A DNA stretch of 64,000 nucleotides from Microbulbifer sp. SAOS-129_SWC (GCF_039696035.1 NZ_CP155567.1:1439501-1503500), one strand, 5' to 3'; numbered from the stretch's first letter, positions 43,514 through 52,813 are shown. Numbers and translations: made by a program. Notes: generated by a model not told the origin, from the letters alone.

Positions 43514-44961
43514 TGAGCACATTGCACGCGATAACCGTACCCAAGTGGGGCATGTCGATGGAGGAGGGCGAGATCACCGAGTGGCGTGTCGACGTCGGTG
43601 ACGAAGTTTCTGTCGGTGATGAAATTGTCGATATAGAGACCTCGAAAATCGTCAATACCGCGGAGAGTACCTGTAGCGGCACGCTGGTCAGGATTGTCGC
43701 CCAGCCGGGTGAAATCCATAAGGTCGCGATGCTGCTCGGTGTGGTTGCCGAGGGCGAGGTCAGCGAGGCGGAGGTCGATGCGTTTATATCCAGCTATACC
43801 CCGGATGCCGCCGCCCTGAACAAACCGCTGGTCGGACGTGAAGAACCCCATTCCACAGCGCAGCCGGCCGTCGCGACGGCGCAAGCCGAAGCGCAGCCAG
43901 CGCCCGCTGCGGACACGACCCGCGCGCTCGAGGACGATCCCGACGATTCGGCGGTAAAGGCGTCGACGGTCGCGCGCCGCATTGCCAGGGCGCATGGGAT
44001 CAACCTGCATAACGTTGCCGCCACCGGTCGCCACGGTCGGGTCTCTAAGTGGGATGTAGAGAAAGCGGCAGGTATCCGTATCCGGGCCAAGGCCGCCCGT
44101 GTTGCCGCAGCGGAGCAAGAGCGCTCCACCGCCGACGATTCGCGTACCTCGGCCACCCCGGTGGCGCGACGCCTGGCGAAAAAGCTCAATATCAACCTGA
44201 ACGACGTGACGCCCAGCGGCCGTCACCAGCGGGTCACCAAGCGCGATATCGAACAGGCGGCGCGCGCGACCAGCGGAGTAGAGCACTACAGCGAAGAACC
44301 GCTCAGCGGCATGCGCAAGGCCATCGCCAGACACCTGAGTGAGGCCAAGCAGAGCATCCCGCACTACCGCGTCAGCGTTGACATCGAGCTCGACAGCCTG
44401 CTCTCGCAGAGGAGCTACATGAATGGCGAGCTCGGCCAGCGTATTTCTGTCAACGATTTTATTGTCAAGGCGTGTGCCAGCGCGCTGCGCCAGGTACCTG
44501 CGGTCAACGTGCAGTTTGCCGGAGACCGCATTCGTCACTTCGAGCAGGCAGATATCTCGGTGGCGGTGGCACTGGAAAGTGGCCTGGTGACACCAGTGAT
44601 CCGTAAAGCCGATTGCAAAAGCCTGCCGCAGATTGCGGCGGAAACGCAGCGGCTCGTCCAGCGGGCACAGTCCGGCCAACTATCACTCGATGAAATCCGC
44701 GGCGGCTCGTTCACCGTTTCCAACCTGGGAATGTATGGCGTCGATCAGTTCGACGCCATCATCAATATGCCGCAGGCCGCAATCCTGGCTGTCGGCACAG
44801 CGCGGGAGCAGCCGGTGGTCCGCGATGGCAGGATCCTCGCCGCCACCGTCATGCGAATTTCCCTGTCCAGCGATCACCGCGCGATTGATGGCGCCACCGC
44901 GGCGAAATTCCTCCGCGCCCTGAAAGGGTTGCTCGAGAACCCTGCCTCAATGCTGCTGTAA
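43513..44961 (+). CDS. Dihydrolipoamide acyltransferase E2 with two peripheral-subunit-binding domains
   Basis: A 482-residue E2. Residues 1-80 are a lipoyl domain (KWGMSMEEGEITEW; lipoylated K45 in ETSKIV) with an acetoin-dehydrogenase-like flavour. After an Ala/Pro-rich linker, two separate E3/E1-binding domains follow, at about 150-186 (ARRIARAHGINLHNVAATGRHGRV) and 215-251 (ARRLAKKLNINLNDVTPSGRHQRV), divided by another Ala/Arg-rich linker. The catalytic domain (about 258-482) contains SSDHRAIDGATAAKF with the active-site histidine and aspartate. Most E2 proteins carry only one such binding domain. The start overlaps the E1-beta stop. Confidence 0.92.
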   Translation: MSTLHAITVPKWGMSMEEGEITEWRVDVGDEVSVGDEIVDIETSKIVNTAESTCSGTLVRIVAQPGEIHKVAMLLGVVAEGEVSEAEVDAFISSYTPDAAALNKPLVGREEPHSTAQPAVATAQAEAQPAPAADTTRALEDDPDDSAVKASTVARRIARAHGINLHNVAATGRHGRVSKWDVEKAAGIRIRAKAARVAAAEQERSTADDSRTSATPVARRLAKKLNINLNDVTPSGRHQRVTKRDIEQAARATSGVEHYSEEPLSGMRKAIARHLSEAKQSIPHYRVSVDIELDSLLSQRSYMNGELGQRISVNDFIVKACASALRQVPAVNVQFAGDRIRHFEQADISVAVALESGLVTPVIRKADCKSLPQIAAETQRLVQRAQSGQLSLDEIRGGSFTVSNLGMYGVDQFDAIINMPQAAILAVGTAREQPVVRDGRILAATVMRISLSSDHRAIDGATAAKFLRALKGLLENPASMLL

Positions 44962-44966
44962 GGAAA

Positions 44967-46388
44967 ATGGCCGTGGAAGCTAAAGAAGCGGAGTATCAGG
45001 CGTTTGATATCGCCGTTGTCGGCGCCGGCCCGGGCGGTTATGTGGCGGCGATCAGGGCGGCACAACTGGGTATGCGAGCCGCCATTATCGAGAAGCAGCA
45101 TATGGGCGGGATATGCCTGAACTGGGGCTGTATCCCTACCAAGAGCTTGCTGAAGAGCGCCGAGGTTTACCAGTCGATTCTCAAGGCCGGTGAGTATGGC
45201 CTGGATGTCAGCGCCGGCGATGTGGATATCAGTAGGGTGGTGCAGCGCAGCCGCGATATTGCCAGCCGCCTGAGTGGCGGAATCGATTACCTGATGGATA
45301 AGAACCGCATCAGAGTCATCCGCGGTGCGGCCCGTCTGTCCGGCCCGGGTGAACTCGAAGTCTGTGAAGCGGGTGTCGTTACCCACCGTGTCACGGCGCC
45401 TCATATCATTCTGGCAACCGGCGCCAGCCCCCGGGTAATCCCGGGTATGGAGCCGGATGGCGAAGTAATCTGGACCGCCAGGGATGCGATGACACCAGCG
45501 CGTTTGCCAGAGTCACTGCTGGTGATTGGCTCCGGTGCGATCGGCATCGAATTTGCGAGCTTCTACCGCAGTTTCGGTACCAAGGTGACGGTGATCGAAC
45601 AGCTCGACCGTATCCTGCCCCAGGAAGATCGCGATATTTCCCGAGCGGCCTTGGGCTATTTCAGCAAGCGCGGAATCGACTTCTTTACCGGCGGTACGGT
45701 CGAGAGCCTGAAAGTGGAAAATTCAGCGGCCAGCGTGACCTGGAAGACGGCATCCGGAGAGTACCGCGGTACTTTTGAGCGCGTGATCCTCGCGGTAGGC
45801 GTTACCGCCAATACCGCGGGCCTTGGCCTGGAGGAGCAGGGGGTACGTCTGGAGCGCGGCCAGGTTGTGGTCAATGAATGGTGCGAGACTTCCGTCAGCG
45901 GGCTCTATGCCATCGGTGATATGACCGCGCCACCCTGGCTGGCACACAAAGCCAGCCACGAAGCGGTTCTCTGCGTGGAAAAAATTGCCGGGCAACCGGA
46001 TCTTGAACCCCTGGATCCCCTGGGTATCCCCGCCTGTACCTACAGCGCTCCACAAATCGCCAGCGTGGGTATGACCGAGCAGCAGGCACAGGCAGAGAGC
46101 ATTAAGTACCGGGTCGGCCGCTTTGACCTACAGGCATCGGGTAAAGCCCAGGTCATTGGCCAGACCGAGGGGTTTGTCAAAACCCTGTTCGATGAAGAGA
46201 CCGGCGAACTTCTCGGCGCGCATATGATCGGTCCAGATGTGACCGAGCTCATCCAGGGATATGTCATCGCCCGCAAGCTGGAGAGCACGGAGGAGGAATT
46301 GTCGCAAACCGTTTTTGCGCATCCAACGATGTCGGAAGCCATGCATGAATCGGTACTTGATGCCTTCGATCAGGCAATTCACAGCTAG
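44967..46388 (+). CDS. lpdA: Dihydrolipoyl dehydrogenase (E3)
   Basis: A 473-residue FAD-dependent disulfide reductase. The FAD motif VGAGPGGYVAAIRAAQLG, the redox pair C50/C55 (GGICLNWGCIPTKS), the NAD fold LVIGSGAIGIEFASFY and the C-terminal HAHPTMSE-type catalytic segment (FAHPTMSEAMHESV) are all intact. It begins six bases after the E2 stop with AAGGAAA. It completes an operon-encoded four-protein dehydrogenase complex, so this complex does not depend on the housekeeping E3. Confidence 0.95.
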   Translation: MAVEAKEAEYQAFDIAVVGAGPGGYVAAIRAAQLGMRAAIIEKQHMGGICLNWGCIPTKSLLKSAEVYQSILKAGEYGLDVSAGDVDISRVVQRSRDIASRLSGGIDYLMDKNRIRVIRGAARLSGPGELEVCEAGVVTHRVTAPHIILATGASPRVIPGMEPDGEVIWTARDAMTPARLPESLLVIGSGAIGIEFASFYRSFGTKVTVIEQLDRILPQEDRDISRAALGYFSKRGIDFFTGGTVESLKVENSAASVTWKTASGEYRGTFERVILAVGVTANTAGLGLEEQGVRLERGQVVVNEWCETSVSGLYAIGDMTAPPWLAHKASHEAVLCVEKIAGQPDLEPLDPLGIPACTYSAPQIASVGMTEQQAQAESIKYRVGRFDLQASGKAQVIGQTEGFVKTLFDEETGELLGAHMIGPDVTELIQGYVIARKLESTEEELSQTVFAHPTMSEAMHESVLDAFDQAIHS

Positions 46389-46405
46389 GGGCCAGGGGGA
46401 TAACC

Positions 46406-46831
46406 ATGACCGAGAGAAAACCTATCGCCGATGGCCTGTTCACCTGGCCGTCAGATAACCCGGCGTTACTCGGCAGTCGCTGCCGGCAGTGCAAAATCGC
46501 GGAGTTCCCGTGTAAAGCCAGCTGCCCGGCCTGCGGCAGTGAGGAAGTTGCTGTCGAGGAACTGCCGCGCCGTGGAAAATTGTGGACCTGGACGATCCAG
46601 GGGTTTATGCCCAAGTCCCCATATAACTCGGGTGAGACCGTGGATACATTCACACCATATGGTGTTGGCTATATCGAGCTGCCGGGTGCTGTGTGTGTAG
46701 AAAGCCGGCTGGTCGAGAATACCACCAGGGACCTTGCTATCGGTATGGATATGGAGCTGGTCATCGAGACGTTTCGTTATGACGACGTGGGCAACGAGAT
46801 CGTTACCTTCGCTTTCAAGGCGGTGAATTAA
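46406..46831 (+). CDS. DUF35 zinc-ribbon/OB-fold acyl-CoA-binding protein
   Basis: A 141-residue protein with an N-terminal rubredoxin-like zinc ribbon (C26, C29, C40, C43) and a C-terminal OB-fold (about 55-140: GKLWTWTIQGF, PYGVGYIELPGAVCVESRLVE). DUF35 proteins act as obligate partners of SCP2-type thiolases or of steroid and bile-acid side-chain aldolases, delivering or holding acyl-CoA. The next gene is exactly such a thiolase-like protein, 113 bases downstream, so they probably form one complex. Confidence 0.88.
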   Translation: MTERKPIADGLFTWPSDNPALLGSRCRQCKIAEFPCKASCPACGSEEVAVEELPRRGKLWTWTIQGFMPKSPYNSGETVDTFTPYGVGYIELPGAVCVESRLVENTTRDLAIGMDMELVIETFRYDDVGNEIVTFAFKAVN

Positions 46832-46944
46832 ACAGTAGAGCCGTGACTCCGGCATCATAAGTCATTCCGCGCTGGCGAATATAAACCTACCAGTGCGCAG
46901 AAGAGAGTCGGCACGCACAGCGTAAAAATTGGCAGGAAGCATCC

Positions 46945-48087
46945 ATGGACGTAGCAATTGTTGGCATAGGTATTCATCCGTTTGGAAGAACTCCGGAGCG
47001 CAGTGGATTACAGCAGGGGGCTTTTGCGGCGCGACTGGCACTCAAAGACGCCGGTGTCGAGTGGCGCGATATGCAATTCGGCTTCGGTGGCAGTGCGAGT
47101 GCCGGCAGTGCCGACGCCCTGGTTAACGAGTTGGGGCTAACCGGAATGCCCTTTATCAATGTTGCCAATGGGTGTGCCACTGGTGGAAGTGCCCTGCTGT
47201 CAGCTTATAACGCGATCAAATCTGGCGAATACGATATCGGTATCGTGGTGGGCTTCGACAAGCATGACCGCGGTGCCTTCAATGCCGATCCGCGTCAGAT
47301 GGGAATCGGGGCCTGGTACGGCGAAACCGGACTGATGCTGACGACGCAGTTCTTTGCCATGAAGATCCAGCGCTATATGCATGCATTCAATATCAGCGCA
47401 GGCACCTTGGCTAAGGTCGCCAGCAAGGCGTTCAGCAATGGGGCGAAGAACCCCAACGCCTGGCGTCGCGAGGAGATCAGCGAAGAGGAAATTTTAACCT
47501 CGACCATGATCAGTGACCCGCTGACAAAGTTTATGTTTTGTGCCCCGGGAGAGGGGGGCGTGGCACTGGTTATTTGCCGTGCAGACCAGGCGCGGCGCTA
47601 CACCGACAGGCCGGTTTACCTGAAGGGTGCTGCGCTGCGTTCTCGTCGCTACGGTTCTTTCGAAGTTTTTGCACCCTCGCAGGCGTTACAGCAGGTCGAC
47701 GGGCCAACCGTCGACACATCGCGGGCCGCGTTCGATATGGCCGGAGTCGGTCCCCGGGACATCGATGTCCTGCAGCTTCAGGATACCGAATCCGGCGCTG
47801 AAGTGATGCACATGGCGGAAAACGGGTTCTGTGAGCACGGGGAGCAGGAAGCATTGATCCAGGCCGGGGAAACCGCTATTGGCGGCAAGCTGCCGGTCAA
47901 TACGGACGGTGGCTGCCTTGCCAGCGGCGAACCGATAGGCGCCACTGGCCTGCGGCAGGTCTATGAAACCTGCCTGCAGTTGCGCGGCGACGCCGGCCCG
48001 AGGCAGGTCCCCAATAATCCCAAACTTGGTTACACCCATGTATACGGCGCACCCGGTATCAGCGCCGTGACCATTTTGCAGCGATAA
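46945..48087 (+). CDS. SCP2-thiolase-like protein (possible acyl-CoA aldolase, Ltp2-type)
   Basis: A 380-residue thiolase-fold protein of the lipid-transfer/SCP2 branch. The nucleophile position C77 is present (VANGCATGGSAL). The catalytic GHPxGATG motif reads GEPIGATG, and the C-terminal CxG region reads YGAPGISAV, so the second cysteine and the histidine of true thiolases are absent. This is the pattern of Ltp2-like enzymes that, with a DUF35 partner, perform retro-aldol cleavage of 3-hydroxyacyl-CoA side chains on steroids. The adjacent DUF35 gene supports that reading over thiolysis. The substrate is unknown. Confidence 0.88.
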   Translation: MDVAIVGIGIHPFGRTPERSGLQQGAFAARLALKDAGVEWRDMQFGFGGSASAGSADALVNELGLTGMPFINVANGCATGGSALLSAYNAIKSGEYDIGIVVGFDKHDRGAFNADPRQMGIGAWYGETGLMLTTQFFAMKIQRYMHAFNISAGTLAKVASKAFSNGAKNPNAWRREEISEEEILTSTMISDPLTKFMFCAPGEGGVALVICRADQARRYTDRPVYLKGAALRSRRYGSFEVFAPSQALQQVDGPTVDTSRAAFDMAGVGPRDIDVLQLQDTESGAEVMHMAENGFCEHGEQEALIQAGETAIGGKLPVNTDGGCLASGEPIGATGLRQVYETCLQLRGDAGPRQVPNNPKLGYTHVYGAPGISAVTILQR

Positions 48088-48101
48088 AAGAGGAATTCTC
48101 T

Positions 48102-49487
48102 ATGAGCGATACGGTAGAGCTTACCGCGGAAAAGATCACGGCCCGCAACCCCTCTGACAGCTTTCAGGACCTGCTGAAAATCGAAACGGTGGAAGTGCCA
48201 CCGGCACTGCTGGAGAGTACCGAGACCTATCTGGGATCCGAGGATATCTCCACCGACCGGTATACCTCGCGGGAGTTCTTTGATCTGGAAGTCGAGAAAG
48301 TGTGGCGAAAGACCTGGCAGGTCGCCTGTCGCGAGAATCGCCTGCGCAAATCCGGCGATTATTATGTGTACGATATCGTCAACGATTCCATTTTGCTGAC
48401 CCGCACCGAATCGGGCGAAATCAGGGGCTTCCACAATTCCTGCCTGCATCGCGGTCGCGCGTTGAAGAAGGGCGCGGGTAACAGTGACCACCTGCGCTGC
48501 CCGTATCACGGTTGGTCGTGGGATCTCGATGGCGAATTTCTGGGTGCACCCTGCCAGTGGGACTTTCCCCACGTTGACAAGGCGAAGGCAAAGCTGCCGC
48601 AAGTGCGTGTTGCCACCTGGGGTGGCTGGGTCTTCATCAATATGGATGAGGATGCGCCATCGCTTGAAGACTACATGGAAGTGCTGCCCGAGCATATGAA
48701 CCAGTGGAAGCATGAACAACGCTTCGTCGCATTACATATTGAAAAAGTCATCGCGTGCAACTGGAAGGTCGCTTTTGAAGCGTTCATTGAGTCCTACCAT
48801 GCTCTGGCCACTCACCCGCAACTGATGCCATTCCAGGGGATCGATAACTCCCAGTACGATGTATGGGGAGACCATGTCAGCCGCACGATCACCGCTTATG
48901 GTGTTCCCAACCCGGCTCATGCGGACCAGTTCACCGAGCAACAATCGCTGGATGCGATGATGGAGCTGATCGGTGTGCCCGACCGCCCGCAACTGGCGCC
49001 GGGACAGACCGCGCGCGAGAAATATGCCGAACTCAACTTGCCGGTGGCCAGTCAGCAGGCAGGTGAGGACCTCAGTGGAAAAACCACAATGTCGGAGTTG
49101 ATGGACTCGACGTTGTACTCATTGTTCCCGAACTTCGCCCCGTGGGCTGGACAGGGCACGGTAATTACCTATCGGCATCGCCCGAACGGTGATGATGTGG
49201 ACAGCTGCATCATGGAAATCTTCTTGCTGACCAGGTATCCGGAGGGGGAGGAATCCCCGCCGGATGCAGCGACTTTCCGCCTTGGTATCGATCAGCCCTT
49301 CAGCGAAGCGGCGGAAGTGATGGGGGCAGGGTTTGCCAACGTATTCCACCAGGATGGCGCCAACCTGCCGCAGGTGCAGAAAGGCCTGAAGGCATCGAAA
49401 AAGAAGGCGGTTACCCTGGGTAACTACCAGGAAGTACGTGTTCGCCACTTTAACCAGACCCTGGAAAAATACATAAACGCGAAATAA
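48102..49487 (+). CDS. Rieske non-heme iron oxygenase alpha subunit
   Basis: A 461-residue oxygenase. The 2Fe-2S ligands are C114/H116 (CLHRGRA) and C133/H136 (CPYHGWSW). The mononuclear iron site is formed by H233, H238 and D418 (ESYHALATH and FHQDGANL). The bridging position before the first histidine is Glu (E230) instead of the usual Asp. No ferredoxin, reductase or beta subunit is adjacent, so electrons must come from elsewhere. Its place between a thiolase-like gene and an SDR suggests hydroxylation or demethylation of a CoA-linked or free ring compound; this is inference. Confidence 0.92.
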   Translation: MSDTVELTAEKITARNPSDSFQDLLKIETVEVPPALLESTETYLGSEDISTDRYTSREFFDLEVEKVWRKTWQVACRENRLRKSGDYYVYDIVNDSILLTRTESGEIRGFHNSCLHRGRALKKGAGNSDHLRCPYHGWSWDLDGEFLGAPCQWDFPHVDKAKAKLPQVRVATWGGWVFINMDEDAPSLEDYMEVLPEHMNQWKHEQRFVALHIEKVIACNWKVAFEAFIESYHALATHPQLMPFQGIDNSQYDVWGDHVSRTITAYGVPNPAHADQFTEQQSLDAMMELIGVPDRPQLAPGQTAREKYAELNLPVASQQAGEDLSGKTTMSELMDSTLYSLFPNFAPWAGQGTVITYRHRPNGDDVDSCIMEIFLLTRYPEGEESPPDAATFRLGIDQPFSEAAEVMGAGFANVFHQDGANLPQVQKGLKASKKKAVTLGNYQEVRVRHFNQTLEKYINAK

Positions 49488-49518
49488 TACCAATACTACC
49501 GATTGCGTGGGGAATGCT

Positions 49519-50295
49519 ATGAAAGATCTGTTCCGGCCCTTCAGTCTTGAGGGCAAAGTGGCACTGGTGACCGGTGCGTCCAGCGGTCTCGGGTTGCATT
49601 TCGCCAGGGTGCTGGCACAGGCCGGCGCAAAAGTAGCGCTGGCGGCAAGGCGTTCCGGGCTGCTTGACGAAGCCTGCGCGGAAATAGAGGCAGAGGGTGG
49701 CGAGGCGCTTCCGGTTAACATGGACGTCACAGATTCGGCGAGTGTGCGTGCGGCATTCGATCAGGTCGAAGCCCGCTTTGGGCATGCCGACATCGTTATT
49801 AACAATGCCGGTATTACGATTCCGAAGTTGTTGCTGGATCTTGATGATGAAGACTGGGGCAATGTGATAGACACCAACCTGACCGGCGTTGCCTTCGTTA
49901 CCCGGGAAGCGGGCAAACGCCTGGTGGCGGCGGGCCAACCCGGCAGCATCGTTAATATCGCATCAATCACTGCCGAGCGGGTGCAGAAGTTTCTTTCCAA
50001 CTACTCGGCAGCCAAAGCCGCGGTGGTGCATCTGACCAAGGCAACCGCGCTGGAGTTTGCCCCGCATAATATCCGCGTCAACGCGCTGTGCCCCGGCTAC
50101 TTTAATACGCCCCTGAACAGCGAGTGGTTCAAGACTGAGGGCGGGCAGGCCCTGATACAGCGAGTGCCGACAAAGCGCATCGGTGAGCTGCACGAATTGA
50201 ATGGCCCGCTTTTACTGTTGGCATCCGATGCCGGCTCGCTGATGACAGGTTCTGCCGTGACTGTAGACGGTGGCCATGTGCTATCGGAGCTTTAG
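49519..50295 (+). CDS. SDR family oxidoreductase
   Basis: A 258-residue classical short-chain dehydrogenase, closely similar in layout to the one at 22692-23495. TGASSGLGLHFARVLAQAG, INNAGITIPKLLLDL, the serine of IASITAER and YSAAK form the cofactor and catalytic sites; LCPGYFNTPLN and SDAGSLMTGSAVTVDGG follow. ATG 49519 is preceded by GGGGA; an upstream GTG at 49507 is possible. It follows the Rieske gene by 31 bases, so it may oxidise the hydroxylated product. Confidence 0.9.
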   Translation: MKDLFRPFSLEGKVALVTGASSGLGLHFARVLAQAGAKVALAARRSGLLDEACAEIEAEGGEALPVNMDVTDSASVRAAFDQVEARFGHADIVINNAGITIPKLLLDLDDEDWGNVIDTNLTGVAFVTREAGKRLVAAGQPGSIVNIASITAERVQKFLSNYSAAKAAVVHLTKATALEFAPHNIRVNALCPGYFNTPLNSEWFKTEGGQALIQRVPTKRIGELHELNGPLLLLASDAGSLMTGSAVTVDGGHVLSEL

Positions 50296-50348
50296 GCAAA
50301 TCCGCTTTCGCGACGCAAACCCTGCCCAATCACTTAGGCTGAAAATGC

Positions 50349-51974
50349 ATGGAAAATCCAATTTACCAACAGCGGATCGATCGAGATGCGCATCTCTGGG
50401 CGAATAAGACCATCGCCGATGGCGCCTGGCACAAGGCCGAGATGTGTCCTGATGACGTGGCGATTTACCTAGAACATGAACCTGCTATTACCTTCGGGTC
50501 GATCGCCGACCAGGCTCGCCGGCTCATTACCGGGTTGCAGAAGCTTGGACTGGAGCAAGGTGACGTCATCAGCTTTCAGTTACCCAACTGGCGTGAAGCG
50601 GTCATACTGGATATTGCCGCATCCGCCATGGGTCTTGTCGTTAACCCGGTGATCCCCATCTACCGCGACAGGGAATTGCGTTTTATTCTCAAGGATGCGC
50701 GCACCAAGCTGATTTTTATTCCAGAGCGTGTCAGAAGTCTGGAATTCCCTTCGATGATCGCCCGATTGAAGGCGGAGTTGCCGGATTTACAACATATCGT
50801 TACAGTCCGTGCCGCGGACAACTATGCCGGCATGCTCAGATTTGAAGCACTGCTGGATAGCGACCCGGCAGATCTCTCCAAACTGCCGACTATAGATCCG
50901 AATAGTGTCAAGACTATTCTGTATACCTCCGGAACTACCGGTAATCCGAAGGCTGTACTGCACAGTCACAATACGCTGAGCCGTGTTATCCAGAACTCTG
51001 TTGAAAGCTGGCGACTCACTGGCGAAGATATCATGTTGATGCCGTCCCCGGTGACACATATTACCGGCTATGGATCCGGTATGGTTCTCCCGTTCATCAC
51101 GCCGGTAAAGTCGGCGTTGATGGCGCGCTGGGACGCCGACGCCGCCGTCGAATTTATCCAGCGTATTGCTGCCACCGCGAGTGTCGGTGCAACGCCATTT
51201 CTGGTGGAGTTGCTGGCGGCGGCAAAACGACATAATACAAAATTGCCGAGTATGCGCCTGTTCGCATGTGGTGGCGCTTCCGTACCGCCGAAGCTTATTG
51301 ACCAGTGTTATGACGAACTGGAAAATTGTCGCGCCTTTCGAGTCTACGGAAGTACCGAGGCGCCGGTCATTACCCAGGGTTTTGTGGGAGATGGCCAGCA
51401 GGGCCTGGCGGCCGCAACAGACGGCATGATCTACGGTTACGATATAAAAATCGTCGATGATAGCGGTTCTTCCCTACCCGTTGGTTGCGAAGGCGAAATA
51501 GCTGTTCGCGGTGCGGGGCTGATGCTGGGTTATGCCGACCCGGAGCAAAACCGGGCTTCGCACGATACGGACGGCTATTTCTATACCGGGGACATCGGTA
51601 TGTGCACAGAGGATCAAGCGATTCTGATCACTGACCGTAAGAAGGACATTATTATTCGTGGCGGTGAAAATATCAGTGCCAGGGAAATCGAGGATGTCCT
51701 GTACGAGCATCCGGGTATCAGGGAGGTGGCGGTGGTGGCAATGCCACATGAGCGATTGGGCGAAGGTGTTTGCGCCTATATCGTGCCGGTTGGAAATCCA
51801 CTATCCATCGACCTGAAGGGCGTGGCGGCATTCGCAAGTAAGGCCGGCATGGCCAGGCAAAAAATTCCCGAGCACATCGAAGTGGTGCAAGATCTGCCCA
51901 GAACCGCCAGTGGAAAAGTCAAGAAAGATATTCTCAGGAATGAGATATCCGCAAGGTTTGTCGATTGCTTTTGA
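50349..51974 (+). CDS. Acyl-CoA ligase (AMP-forming, cyclohexanecarboxylate/fatty-acid type)
   Basis: A 541-residue adenylate-forming ligase. The P-loop YTSGTTGNPKAVLHSHN, the A5 motif YGSTEAP, the A7 segment YFYTGDIGM, A8 (RKKDIIIRGGENISAREIEDVL) and the C-terminal catalytic lysine region RTASGKVKKDILR are intact. It activates a carboxylic acid as CoA thioester through an acyl-adenylate. Similarity in layout to cyclohexanecarboxylate-CoA and medium-chain ligases suggests a cyclic or branched acid. It provides the entry step for the CoA-dependent enzymes in the same operon. Confidence 0.92.
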   Translation: MENPIYQQRIDRDAHLWANKTIADGAWHKAEMCPDDVAIYLEHEPAITFGSIADQARRLITGLQKLGLEQGDVISFQLPNWREAVILDIAASAMGLVVNPVIPIYRDRELRFILKDARTKLIFIPERVRSLEFPSMIARLKAELPDLQHIVTVRAADNYAGMLRFEALLDSDPADLSKLPTIDPNSVKTILYTSGTTGNPKAVLHSHNTLSRVIQNSVESWRLTGEDIMLMPSPVTHITGYGSGMVLPFITPVKSALMARWDADAAVEFIQRIAATASVGATPFLVELLAAAKRHNTKLPSMRLFACGGASVPPKLIDQCYDELENCRAFRVYGSTEAPVITQGFVGDGQQGLAAATDGMIYGYDIKIVDDSGSSLPVGCEGEIAVRGAGLMLGYADPEQNRASHDTDGYFYTGDIGMCTEDQAILITDRKKDIIIRGGENISAREIEDVLYEHPGIREVAVVAMPHERLGEGVCAYIVPVGNPLSIDLKGVAAFASKAGMARQKIPEHIEVVQDLPRTASGKVKKDILRNEISARFVDCF

Positions 51975-51996
51975 TTCAGGACCAGGGAGACAGCGC

Positions 51997-52752
51997 ATGG
52001 GTAGCTTGGACGGCCGGACCGCGGTGGTGCTCGGTGCATCGGGGAGCAAAAATTTTGGCAGTGAAATTGCGCGCAGGTTGGCTGCTGCGGGGGCGAAAGT
52101 CGCTGTAGCCGGGCGCCGCAAGGAGCCGTTAACTGAGCTTGCCAACCAGATCAATGGCCTTGCAGTACCCTGTGATGTGACTGAAGAGGACCAGATACAG
52201 TCCCTGTTCGACCGGGCGCTGGAGGAGTTCGGGCATGTGGATATTGCAGTGAACTCGGCCGGCATGCACGCGGGTGGCCGGATCGCAGAACTTGATGCGG
52301 ACAGTATTCGGCCCACGCTCGAGACAAGCTTTATTGGTGCCTTACTGTTTTTCAAATGGGCGGCCGCGGCGATGAGGCGCGGCGGATCCGTAATCACCAT
52401 TTCCTCTCTGACGACGCGGATACCCGGGCCGGAGCTGGCAGTTTATTCGGGCGCCCGCGCCGGAATCGATCACGCGATGAAGGTCGCCGCAGTCGAATAT
52501 GCTGAACAGGGGGTTCGCTTTAACTCGATTGCCGCGGGTCTTATTCAGACAGATATGACCGCGCCGTTTTTCAGCATGGATGCGTTGATCAATGCCTACG
52601 TCCATGATACACCAGCGGGGCGTATGGGTACGGTACAAGATATGGCCGAGGCGGTACTGTTCCTCGCAGACAGCCAGCGCTCCGGATTTATCAATGGCCA
52701 GGTACTCGACCTTTCAGGGGGCCAGCAGATGGGGCACCTGCCGCGCTTCTGA
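51997..52752 (+). CDS. Atypical SDR family protein with YxxxR active site
   Basis: A 251-residue short-chain dehydrogenase fold. The glycine loop is atypical (VLGASGSKNFGSEIARRLA), and the catalytic tetrad region reads SSLTTRIPGPELAVYSGAR: Y150 is present, but the partner lysine is R154. NSAG replaces NNAG at 86-89. The rest of the fold, including GFINGQVLDLSGG, is normal. Arginine may still lower the tyrosine pKa poorly, so activity could be weak or altered. ATG 51997 follows GGGAGA. It is the last gene of the long operon and ends before a strong hairpin. Confidence 0.88.
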   Translation: MGSLDGRTAVVLGASGSKNFGSEIARRLAAAGAKVAVAGRRKEPLTELANQINGLAVPCDVTEEDQIQSLFDRALEEFGHVDIAVNSAGMHAGGRIAELDADSIRPTLETSFIGALLFFKWAAAAMRRGGSVITISSLTTRIPGPELAVYSGARAGIDHAMKVAAVEYAEQGVRFNSIAAGLIQTDMTAPFFSMDALINAYVHDTPAGRMGTVQDMAEAVLFLADSQRSGFINGQVLDLSGGQQMGHLPRF

Positions 52753-52813
52753 TAATTACCTCGGCAGGGGATTATGATCGACCGTTGCAGTGGTGGGTTA
52801 TTGACACGGAAAC

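Noticed and set aside
46828..46850. AAACAGT next to the DUF35 stop codon
   Set aside because: Only one half-site is present and the second arm does not match, so it is not counted as an operator.
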